This document shows positions 35,121 through 43,165 of a DNA stretch of 64,000 nucleotides, piece after piece (position 1 is the first letter of the stretch; each line of letters opens with the position of its first letter). A program made the translations under genes and the position numbers. This DNA comes from Dyadobacter soli (GTDB lineage Bacteria > Bacteroidota > Bacteroidia > Cytophagales > Spirosomataceae): positions 248,001 to 312,000 of the forward strand of contig NZ_FNAN01000008.1 of assembly GCF_900101885.1 (NCBI RefSeq), given 5' to 3'. The notes under the pieces were generated by a model that had not been told where the DNA came from, searched no databases, and worked only from the letters and a program-made list of their open reading frames with translations.

Positions 35121-37502
35121 CTACTCACTCCTTAAACTCTTCACCGGATCGGCCAGCGCAGCTTTGATGCCCTGAAAGCCGACGGTCACAACGGTAAGGA
35201 GCAGTGCACCCAATGCGACGAGTACGAAAATGTACCAGGGCAAATCGACGTGGTATTCGAAACTCGCGAGATATTTGATGACGAATGTGTAAGCCAGCGG
35301 TAACCCTGCGAGCATGGCGATAACCAGGAGTATGATGAAATCACGTGAAAGCAGCATCGCGATTCCCTGCACGCTGGCACCGAGCACTTTGCGGATACCT
35401 ATTTCCTTGGTACGCTTGCTGGCGGCGAGCGATATGAGACCGAAAATGCCGGCAAATGCAATGATAATAGCCAGGAACGTCACAAAATTGACCATTTTCC
35501 AGATGCCGTCGAGGTCGTTGTACTGTCGGCTGAGCTCATCCTGCATATAAAAATACTTGAACGGACGCTTGGACGGTATGCTTTTCATGTCCTTTTCCAG
35601 TGCAGCCAGCACGCCTTGCGCCTGTGAAATGTCCGTGAATTTCAATGAAAGATAGTTGCTCAGGGCCGGCGGGCCATTGTACCAATGCAGCAGGGGCTCG
35701 ATACGCTCTTTCAAAGGGCCGTAGTGGAAGTCTTTCATTACGCCTACCACCGTATAAACCTCGGTATTATTGCCCTGTCGGAGCGTCTTGCCTACGGCGG
35801 TTGTCCAGCCGAAAGCCTTACGAGCCGCTTCGTTGATCACTACGGGATGCTGGTCGCCCTTTTTGTCGAGTTCTTCTGAAAAATCCCTGCCTTCCACCAT
35901 CCGGATATCGTAGGTGCTGGTGTAGTCGGTACTGGTGCCGACGTGGCGCAAGCGAATATTTTTCTTCTCTTCGCCGTCCGGTGTATACATGTTATAATTA
36001 CTCCAATAGCGCGTCGGAACGATGCCGGACATGGCAATACTTTCTACTTTTGAATTTTGCCCTAAACCGTTCAGAATAGGGACGAATCGTTGTATAGCGG
36101 CATTCTCATCCTTGTATTGCAGATCCGACATAACCACAACAACATTCCCACCTTTGAATCCGGTATCGGCCTGCCGCATGAAGTCGATCTGCCAGCGCAC
36201 CGCGATCGCCCCGATTACCAGGACAATGGCGATCACCAGTTGCACGACGATCAGTGTCCCCTGCGTCCAGTTTCCGTAGCCCGGCTTGCCCGACAGCTTC
36301 CCTTTCAATGTATCCCGCAAATCGAGCTTGTTCAGATAAGCCGCCGGAATGGTGCCGGCAATAAAAGCGATGATTCCGATTATACCCGTCAAAGTCAGGA
36401 ACGTGGCGGAATCCCGCTGCCAGTTCACCACCAGCTGCATTCGGCCCTGCCTGAATTCATTAAATTGAGGTACCAGATACATGATCCCGAATGTTACGGC
36501 AATCAGCAGCGACGCGATCAGTACCAGCGCCGATTCGGTCCAGAACTGCGCCAGCACCTGCCCGAGCGTGGAGCCGGTTACCTTCCTCACCGCCACTTCC
36601 TTCACGCGTGTGAACGACATTGCGGTGTTGAGATTTACCATATTGATACTGATAATCAGCACAATGAATACCGCAATGGTGATCGCCCCGTAAATCATCC
36701 ACTTGAAATTGGGGTTTTCATAATGGATGTATTCTTCCAAAGGCGCGATGTGGATTTGCCATTTCTGCCCTTCGGCATGGAAATGCGTTTTCGCAAAGGT
36801 GGGGAATTTCGCTTCCAGCCTGCCTACATCCGTATCCTTCCGCAATTTGAGGTAAACGGTCGCGAACGTATTGTACCAGTCGGCACTCGATGCAAAGTCT
36901 TTATTGTCTTGAAGATTTGAAGCAGGTAACAGTACTTCGAACTGAATGGACGAATTGGCCGGAACCGGTTCGAGCACACCCGTAACGGTGAAAGTGAGCG
37001 TATCCTCCACCGTAACCGTTTCGCCGACGGGGTTAACATCCCCGAACAATGCCGCCGCAGCCTGATCGCTCAGCACGATCGACTGCTTCCGTTTCAACGC
37101 GATGGCCGCATTGCCATATTTAAGTTTGAAGGAAAAAACATCAAAGAATGTGCTGTCGACGTACCTCGTTTGCCGCTGCAAATCCTTGCCGTTATGGTTC
37201 AGCCACACATCGTTCCAGCTCTGCACGTGCGTGCCGGTTTCGACCTCGGGAAACGTTTTGACCATCTGTTCCAAAATCGGATAGACGGTCTGGTTATAAC
37301 GTCCCGACACATCGGCTGTCTGCACAAAATAGAGCTGGTCGTTGTCCTTGTGAAACGTATCAAAAGTAATGCCCCGCTGAATAAAAAGGATCAGCACGCC
37401 GGCACTGGCCAGCCCCAGCGAAAGCCCAAGCACATTGATCGCCGTAAACAACCGGTTTTTCCACAACGACCGGAATGCGATTTTGAAGTAGTTTTTTAAC
37501 AT
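35121..37502 (-). CDS. FtsX/MacB-like ABC permease 12 (divergent copy)
   Basis: ABC exporter permease, 793 aa, start MLKNYFKIAFRSLWKNR. It has the most divergent first motif of the set, FTRVKEVAVRKVTGST, and SINMVNLNTAMS where others have CINFMNLSTARS. The second motif is SKRTKEIGIRKVLGAS and the C-terminus DPVKSLRSE. PAAYLNKLDLRDTLKG replaces the usual PALYLSxFxPVxVLKG. The family assignment is secure, and the divergence suggests a different substrate or partner. A5 separates it from permease 13. Confidence 0.92.
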   Translation of the reverse strand: MLKNYFKIAFRSLWKNRLFTAINVLGLSLGLASAGVLILFIQRGITFDTFHKDNDQLYFVQTADVSGRYNQTVYPILEQMVKTFPEVETGTHVQSWNDVWLNHNGKDLQRQTRYVDSTFFDVFSFKLKYGNAAIALKRKQSIVLSDQAAAALFGDVNPVGETVTVEDTLTFTVTGVLEPVPANSSIQFEVLLPASNLQDNKDFASSADWYNTFATVYLKLRKDTDVGRLEAKFPTFAKTHFHAEGQKWQIHIAPLEEYIHYENPNFKWMIYGAITIAVFIVLIISINMVNLNTAMSFTRVKEVAVRKVTGSTLGQVLAQFWTESALVLIASLLIAVTFGIMYLVPQFNEFRQGRMQLVVNWQRDSATFLTLTGIIGIIAFIAGTIPAAYLNKLDLRDTLKGKLSGKPGYGNWTQGTLIVVQLVIAIVLVIGAIAVRWQIDFMRQADTGFKGGNVVVVMSDLQYKDENAAIQRFVPILNGLGQNSKVESIAMSGIVPTRYWSNYNMYTPDGEEKKNIRLRHVGTSTDYTSTYDIRMVEGRDFSEELDKKGDQHPVVINEAARKAFGWTTAVGKTLRQGNNTEVYTVVGVMKDFHYGPLKERIEPLLHWYNGPPALSNYLSLKFTDISQAQGVLAALEKDMKSIPSKRPFKYFYMQDELSRQYNDLDGIWKMVNFVTFLAIIIAFAGIFGLISLAASKRTKEIGIRKVLGASVQGIAMLLSRDFIILLVIAMLAGLPLAYTFVIKYLASFEYHVDLPWYIFVLVALGALLLTVVTVGFQGIKAALADPVKSLRSE

Positions 37503-37509
37503 GGTAAAA

Positions 37510-37598
37510 GGGAAAGGGAGGAATGGAGGATGGAGGATGGAGGAAAGGACGAAGCAGAAAAAAAATCCCTTCCTCCCTTCCTCCTTCCTCCATTCTCC
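37510..37598. repeat. A-family heptamer hairpin element A5
   Basis: GGGAAAGGGAGGAATGGAGG-type left arm, then GGATGGAGG units and a short A-rich centre. The right arm is made of TTCCTCC units ending at the stop codon of permease 13. The left arm begins 8 nt from the permease 12 start codon. Confidence 0.85.
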
Positions 37599-37599
37599 C

Positions 37600-39984
37600 C
37601 TACTCCGTTCTAAGTGATTTAACAGGATTCAACATCGCCGCGCGGATGCTTTGGTAGCCCACCGTCAGTACCGCGATGGCAATGGCGAGGACCGCCGCGA
37701 TGGCGAAGTACGACCATGACATGGGAATGCGGTAAGGGAAATCCTGCAACCATAAATTGGCGCCGTAATAGGAAATCGGCAATGCGATGAGGATCGAGAT
37801 GACAACGAGTTTGACAAAATCCATGGAAAGCAGCGCGGTAATGCTCGCTACCGAAGCTCCCAGCACTTTGCGGATTCCGATTTCCTTCACACGCGTCTCC
37901 GCATTGAATGTCGCCAAACCAAACAGCCCGATGCACGACACGAAGATCGACAGTACCGCCGCTAGCGTGATCATCTGCTTCCATTTCGCTTCCGATTCGT
38001 AGCGTTTCAGATTCGCCTCGTCTTCGAATTTGTATTCAAAAGGCTGGTTTTTAATATGATTTCTAAAAATCTTCTCGATGGCTTTGAGCGTCGCCGGAAT
38101 GTCTTTACTATCCAGCTTTGCCAGAATGGAACCCACGCGGTATTTTGGGTCCTGCGTAAGTACCAATGGCTTGATAGTATCTTTCAAGGAAGCGTAGTGA
38201 TAGTCGCGGATCACGCCGATGATCGTCATCTTCTTATTTTTCCATTCAAAATTCACCTCCTTGCCGATCGGATTTTTCAGGCCGGCTTCCTTCACAAATG
38301 CCTCGTTAACTACAATCGCGTCCTCGGGATCGGTGGAGAAGCTTTTGGAAAAATTGCGGCCTTTCAACACCGGGATCTGCAACGTGCTCAGGAACTCGTC
38401 GCTCACGCCAATGTAGCCGAAACCGATCTCATGTCCGTCGACTTTGGCGCCGGTACCATTGTAGTTTCCATTATACGCCGCTACCGACTTTACGCCGGCC
38501 GTATTTTTCAACTCATTCTGAACGACCTCCATCACCTCCTTGCCCGGCCCGCCGCGGCCCAGGCTGAAACTCATCAGGTTCTGGTCATTGTAACCCAGAT
38601 TCTTATTAGTCAGATATTGGAATTGAGAATAAATCACAATGGTGCCGATTACAAGGCACACCGACAATGCGAACTGGAATATCACGAGGCCTTTGGTGAG
38701 GTAATTCTTCCGGGCGAGCCTGGTGCGGTTGTACAAAGTCTGCACCGGACTGAATCCCGAGAGTACGAGCGCCGGATACACGCCCGCAACGAGGCCTGTC
38801 ATGAAAAACAATGCAATATAACCCGATACCAGCCCGGTATCGAGCAAATAGGAAAGGGCCAGTTGCTTATTAGCCAGCTCGTTGAAAACCGGCAATGCGA
38901 TTTGCGTAAATGCAATAGCCAGGGCAAATGCAAGAAATGAAAGCAAAAACGATTCCCCCAGGAACTGGTAAATGAGCTGTTTCCGCAAGCCGCCTACCAC
39001 TTTCCGTACGCCTATTTCCTTCGCGCGGTTTAGCGAGCGCGCTACCGTGAGGTTCACAAAATTGATGCAGGCGATGAGCAAAATAAAAATGGCGATACCC
39101 GACAGAATATAGGAATAGACTGGGCTGCTGGCGTGATCGAGGCCATTGTGCAGATCGCCGCTTTCGCTTTGCAAATGCATATCCAGAAAAGGCATCAGAC
39201 CGAACGTCACCTGGCTACGGATATCTCTCCCATTGTTGGCTTCGGCGGTAATTTTACTTTTCGAAACCTGGTTCATTTTGTCCGCTACCGCATGGTAATT
39301 GGCCTTTTCATGCAGCAATACAAAAGTGTTCATATAAAAACCTATCCACTCGCTGTCCGTCCAGCCTTTGGCTTCCTGGTAGGCGAACGGCAGCACGGCA
39401 TCGAACTGGATCGATGAGTTTTCCGGGCAGCGCTTCGCTACGCCCGACACGATAAACGGCTCGAATTCATCCCCGACTTTCAGTTGCATCGTCCGCCCTA
39501 CCGCATTCTTCGTACCAAAATATTTTTCGGCCAAATCCTCACTCAATACGATGGAATGAATGTCCGACAGCACCGTTTTGGGATCACCCGAAAGCAGCGG
39601 CATAGAAAAAACCGAGAAAAACGGCGCGTCGGCGAACAGGATATCTTCTTTCAATACCTCATTCCCTTTTTTGATTACGAACGAATTGCTCTGCGCCCGG
39701 ACCACCTCTTTAACCTCCGGAATATCCTGCTTGAAAGTCGGTCCGTGGATCGCATTGGTACTTCCAAAAGTGCGGGTTTCACGCTCGTCCTTACTGGTAA
39801 CCATTATCCGGTATAGCTGGTCCTTGTTCGCATGGAAACGGTCGAAACTCACCTCATCCTTCGTGTACAGCACAATAAGCATGCAGCAGGTAAGCCCCAG
39901 CGACAGACCGGCAATATTGATAACCGAGAAAACCTTGTTCCTCGTAAGATTTCGGATGGCGATTTTGAAGTAATTCTTTAACAT
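37600..39984 (-). CDS. FtsX/MacB-like ABC permease 13
   Basis: ABC exporter permease, 794 aa, start MLKNYFKIAIRNLTRNK. Motifs are LNRAKEIGVRKVVGGL and ETRVKEIGIRKVLGAS, with C-terminus NPVKSLRTE. GVYPALVLSGFSPVQTLYN replaces the family VLKG ending of that segment. It lies between A5 (3' side) and B2 (5' side), co-directional with permeases 14 and 12. Confidence 0.93.
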   Translation of the reverse strand: MLKNYFKIAIRNLTRNKVFSVINIAGLSLGLTCCMLIVLYTKDEVSFDRFHANKDQLYRIMVTSKDERETRTFGSTNAIHGPTFKQDIPEVKEVVRAQSNSFVIKKGNEVLKEDILFADAPFFSVFSMPLLSGDPKTVLSDIHSIVLSEDLAEKYFGTKNAVGRTMQLKVGDEFEPFIVSGVAKRCPENSSIQFDAVLPFAYQEAKGWTDSEWIGFYMNTFVLLHEKANYHAVADKMNQVSKSKITAEANNGRDIRSQVTFGLMPFLDMHLQSESGDLHNGLDHASSPVYSYILSGIAIFILLIACINFVNLTVARSLNRAKEIGVRKVVGGLRKQLIYQFLGESFLLSFLAFALAIAFTQIALPVFNELANKQLALSYLLDTGLVSGYIALFFMTGLVAGVYPALVLSGFSPVQTLYNRTRLARKNYLTKGLVIFQFALSVCLVIGTIVIYSQFQYLTNKNLGYNDQNLMSFSLGRGGPGKEVMEVVQNELKNTAGVKSVAAYNGNYNGTGAKVDGHEIGFGYIGVSDEFLSTLQIPVLKGRNFSKSFSTDPEDAIVVNEAFVKEAGLKNPIGKEVNFEWKNKKMTIIGVIRDYHYASLKDTIKPLVLTQDPKYRVGSILAKLDSKDIPATLKAIEKIFRNHIKNQPFEYKFEDEANLKRYESEAKWKQMITLAAVLSIFVSCIGLFGLATFNAETRVKEIGIRKVLGASVASITALLSMDFVKLVVISILIALPISYYGANLWLQDFPYRIPMSWSYFAIAAVLAIAIAVLTVGYQSIRAAMLNPVKSLRTE

Positions 39985-40000
39985 GGCTTTTGGGAATTAA

Positions 40001-40085
40001 TGACGGCCGACCATTGACCGCCGACCGCCGATTTCGTTTTGGTTTTGTCAAGCATCGGCGGTCGGTGGTCGGCCGTCGGCGGTCA
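40001..40085. repeat. B-family heptamer hairpin element B2
   Basis: Compact example: left arm GACGGCC/GACCATT/GACCGCC/GACCGCC (40001-40031) and right arm GGCGGTC/GGTGGTC/GGCCGTC/GGCGGTC (40054-40084) around a 22-nt loop. It fills the gap between permease 13 and the stop of permease 14. Confidence 0.88.
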
Positions 40086-40088
40086 ATT

Positions 40089-42449
40089 CTACTCTGATTT
40101 CAAAGATTTCACCGGGTTCATCAGCGCGGCCTTGATCGCCTGGAAGCTTACCGTAAATAGCGCGATGAGCAGCGCGGCCACACCGGCCACGGCGAAGTAC
40201 CACCATTCCAGGTCGATCCGGAAGGCATATTTTTCCAGCCAGCCGTTCAGGAAATACCAGGCCACCGGGAATGCGATAACGGCAGCGATACCTACCAGTT
40301 TCAGGAAATCCGCTGATAGCATCCCCACCAGGTTGGAAACGCTGGCGCCGAGCACCTTGCGCACGCCGATTTCCTTCGTGCGCTGCTCCGCTGTAAATGC
40401 GGCCAGGCCGAACAGCCCCAGGCAGGAAATGAAAATCGCGAGAAAGGCAAAGTAATTCGAGAGCTTGCTTACGACCGTTTCGGCCTTGTAGAGATTACCA
40501 AATTCCTCGTCCGCAAAATGGTACTTGAATGGCACGCCGGAATTATACTGTTTAAAAATTTTCTCGATGCTTGCAATGCCCTGCTTCGTTCTCCCCGCCT
40601 CCACACGTATCAGGCCTGAGCCCCAGGCATCCTTTTTGGGTTGAAGATTGATAATCAAAGGTTCGATCGCCACGTGCAGCGAGCCGATGTGGAAGTCCTT
40701 CATCAGCCCGATGATCTTCCCTTTCTTACCCCACATGGTCAGTTCCTTACCCACCGGATCTTTATAACCGATTTTCTTCGCCGCCGCCTCATTCACCAGG
40801 TAATTGGAAGTATCCGTACCGAATGACGGGCTGAAATCGCGGCCGTCGAGCAGTTTGATGCCCATTGTTTTGACAAAATCAAAACCTGCGGGGTTTACAT
40901 TGAAAAGCAACTGCTTGGTCGTATCCTTCCCGGGCCAGGAGACACCCATTGTGGAGCTACCGTAATCGAGCGGGCTCGCCTGCGAACGCGTCACCGATTT
41001 GATACCCGGCTCGGCTTCGAGCGCCTGCTTGAAGGACTCGAAGTTGGTACTCATGGTATTTTCAATGTCGGGAATGTAAAGCAAATTCTCCTGACTGAAA
41101 CCGAGGTTCTTATGCTGGATAAAATCGATCTGCCGGTAAATGACGATCATCGAAAGGATCAGCAGGATCGACAGCCCGAACTGGAACACGACCAGCCCCT
41201 GCCGGAAGTAAGTCGCATTGGGCTTGAATTTCAACGCGCCTTTCAGAATTGTAACCGGATTGAGCGACGACATGAACAATGCCGGATAACTTCCCGCCAC
41301 CAGGCCGGTGATCAATGTCAGTACGAGCAGCAGGATCAGGAATATCGGGTCGAAGAAATCGAGTGCAAGCTGTTTTTCCGTCAGCGAGTTGAATCCCGGC
41401 AACAATATGAGCACGATACCGATCGCAACCACTAGGGCAAGCACTGTAATGAGGATCGACTCGCCCATAAACTGCCCGATGAGGCTCGTTTTATATGCGC
41501 CAACCACCTTGCGGAGCCCCACCTCTTTCGCCCGTTTCACCGAGCGGGCAGTGGCGAGGTTCATGAAGTTAATGCAGGCGATGATCAGAATGAATACGGC
41601 TACGATCGTAAACATCCGCACATATTCGATGCGTCCGCCATTCTGCTTACCCGCTTCCCAGTTCGAGTACAGGTACGATTCGCCGTAGTTGATCAGGAAA
41701 AGATCGACGTTGCTGCCCTTGTTTTTGGTTTTGACGTAATCCTTGATTTTCGCATTCACTTTGTTGACGTCCGCATTCTTAGCGAGCAAGACCGCACAGC
41801 GCGGACCGTTATTGCCCCATTCTTTGGACCATTCGGCACCTTTCTGCCACCGATCGTAGCTCATCATGAAATCAAATTTCATGGAAGAATACCGCGAAAT
41901 CTCGTCCAGAACGCCGGTTACCACCACGTCGTCCTTGTTATCGACGCGCATGGCTTTTCCGAGCGGGTCCTGGCCTTTGAAGTATTTGTCGGCGAGTTTT
42001 TGGGAAATCACAATGCCGTCGGGGCGTTTCAGCGCAGTTTTAGCATCGCCTTGTTTGAGTTTAAATGAAAACATCGTCAGGAAATCCCCTTGCACGTAGC
42101 GGCCTTTTTCGTTGTCGAACACATTCCCTGCCCGCAAAACCGGCTGCTGTTCCCAAAGCACCTGGCTGGCCTTTTCGATCTCCGGAATGTCCTTAACGAT
42201 ATTCTCCGCCAAAATCCCGGGCGTAGCAGCATAGGTATTGATCGCCCCGGAGTAATGCTGGTTTTCCATTACCGAGTAGAGCCGGGTATCGTTCTCATGG
42301 AACCGGTCCATTTTGATCTCGTCCTGCACCCAGAGCATAATTAGCAAGCTGCAAGCCATGCCCAGCGCCAATCCGAGGATATTAATCGAGCTGAACATCT
42401 TGTTTTTCAGCAAATTCCGCCACGCGATTTTCAGATAATTTCTAAGCAT
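40089..42449 (-). CDS. FtsX/MacB-like ABC permease 14
   Basis: ABC exporter permease, 786 aa, start MLRNYLKIAWRNLLKNK. Motifs are VKRAKEVGLRKVVGAY and EQRTKEIGVRKVLGAS, with C-terminus NPVKSLKSE. The first periplasmic domain resembles permease 2 (LWVQDEIKMDRFHE, ATPGILAENI). The gene is separated from permease 15 by the divergent second VapBC-like pair, so its promoter is probably local, but I see no TGTYC-N6-GGACA site in the gap. Confidence 0.93.
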   Translation of the reverse strand: MLRNYLKIAWRNLLKNKMFSSINILGLALGMACSLLIMLWVQDEIKMDRFHENDTRLYSVMENQHYSGAINTYAATPGILAENIVKDIPEIEKASQVLWEQQPVLRAGNVFDNEKGRYVQGDFLTMFSFKLKQGDAKTALKRPDGIVISQKLADKYFKGQDPLGKAMRVDNKDDVVVTGVLDEISRYSSMKFDFMMSYDRWQKGAEWSKEWGNNGPRCAVLLAKNADVNKVNAKIKDYVKTKNKGSNVDLFLINYGESYLYSNWEAGKQNGGRIEYVRMFTIVAVFILIIACINFMNLATARSVKRAKEVGLRKVVGAYKTSLIGQFMGESILITVLALVVAIGIVLILLPGFNSLTEKQLALDFFDPIFLILLLVLTLITGLVAGSYPALFMSSLNPVTILKGALKFKPNATYFRQGLVVFQFGLSILLILSMIVIYRQIDFIQHKNLGFSQENLLYIPDIENTMSTNFESFKQALEAEPGIKSVTRSQASPLDYGSSTMGVSWPGKDTTKQLLFNVNPAGFDFVKTMGIKLLDGRDFSPSFGTDTSNYLVNEAAAKKIGYKDPVGKELTMWGKKGKIIGLMKDFHIGSLHVAIEPLIINLQPKKDAWGSGLIRVEAGRTKQGIASIEKIFKQYNSGVPFKYHFADEEFGNLYKAETVVSKLSNYFAFLAIFISCLGLFGLAAFTAEQRTKEIGVRKVLGASVSNLVGMLSADFLKLVGIAAVIAFPVAWYFLNGWLEKYAFRIDLEWWYFAVAGVAALLIALFTVSFQAIKAALMNPVKSLKSE

Positions 42450-42530
42450 ACCGTTAGTTCATTGGTGTTGGAATAAATACGATGTACAATGTGTTATTGG
42501 GTATATTTGATTGTCGATAACTGAGACACT

Positions 42531-42758
42531 ATGGAACTGATCAGAAAAGTAATCGTCCCTACAACCGACTCATACGTGCTGACGCTGCCAAAAGAAATGG
42601 TAGGAAAGCAAATTGAGGTTACTGCTGCTGAAGTTGACTCTGCCGCTCCGATCGACATTGATACCAGAATGCAAAAAATCAACGATTCCCTATCCAACCT
42701 GAAAGTAGACCTTACTAACTGGAAATTTGATAGGAATGAAGCAAACAACTACGACTGA
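42531..42758 (+). CDS. Putative antitoxin of the second VapBC-like pair
   Basis: 75 aa. MELIRKVIVPTTDSYVLTLPKEMVGKQIEVTAAEV is the short strand-rich start seen in Bacteroidota PIN-toxin partners, with a helical C-terminus (MQKINDSLSNLKVDLTNWKF). It is assigned as antitoxin mainly because it overlaps and precedes the PIN gene. A TATATTTG box at 42502-42509 could be the -7 element; no convincing -33 box was found. Confidence 0.65.
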   Translation: MELIRKVIVPTTDSYVLTLPKEMVGKQIEVTAAEVDSAAPIDIDTRMQKINDSLSNLKVDLTNWKFDRNEANNYD

Positions 42759-43164
42759 CAGAATTGCTGTTGACACCAATATTCTCGTTTATCTCCATGA
42801 GGATATCCCATCGTTTAAGAGTGAGATTTCAAAAATGATTGTTCAAAATTTACCTGTTGTTTCGAGTCAGGTGATTTCAGAATATCTCAATGTGTTAAAC
42901 CGGTTGCTTCGCGCGCCCAAACTACAACTGATCAATCATTGCCTGACAATTACCGAAGGTTGCATGGTGGTTGGAATGGACCACCAACTGATTCTCAAGG
43001 CGCGCGAACTTGTACTCAAATACGATTTTCAGGTTTTTGATAGCATTGTCGTCGCGTCGGCATTACAGGCCGGATGCAATGTGCTTTATTCAGAAGATTT
43101 CCAGCATTATATGGTCGTCGAAAATCAGCTGACTATCATCAATCCTTACCTCGAACTCCAATAA
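42727..43164 (+). CDS. PIN-domain toxin (VapC-like) 2
   Basis: 145 aa; a start at 42736 (MKQTTT) is equally possible. The PIN acidic residues are Asp16 (AVDTNILVYL), Glu52 (VISEYLNVL), Asp105 (QVFDSIVVASAL) and Asp124 (YSEDF). It belongs to a different PIN subgroup from the toxin at 23918, so the two modules arrived independently. The frame overlaps its antitoxin by 32 bp and ends two bases from the stop of convergent permease 15. Confidence 0.87.
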   Translation: MIGMKQTTTTDRIAVDTNILVYLHEDIPSFKSEISKMIVQNLPVVSSQVISEYLNVLNRLLRAPKLQLINHCLTITEGCMVVGMDHQLILKARELVLKYDFQVFDSIVVASALQAGCNVLYSEDFQHYMVVENQLTIINPYLELQ

Positions 43165-43165
43165 C

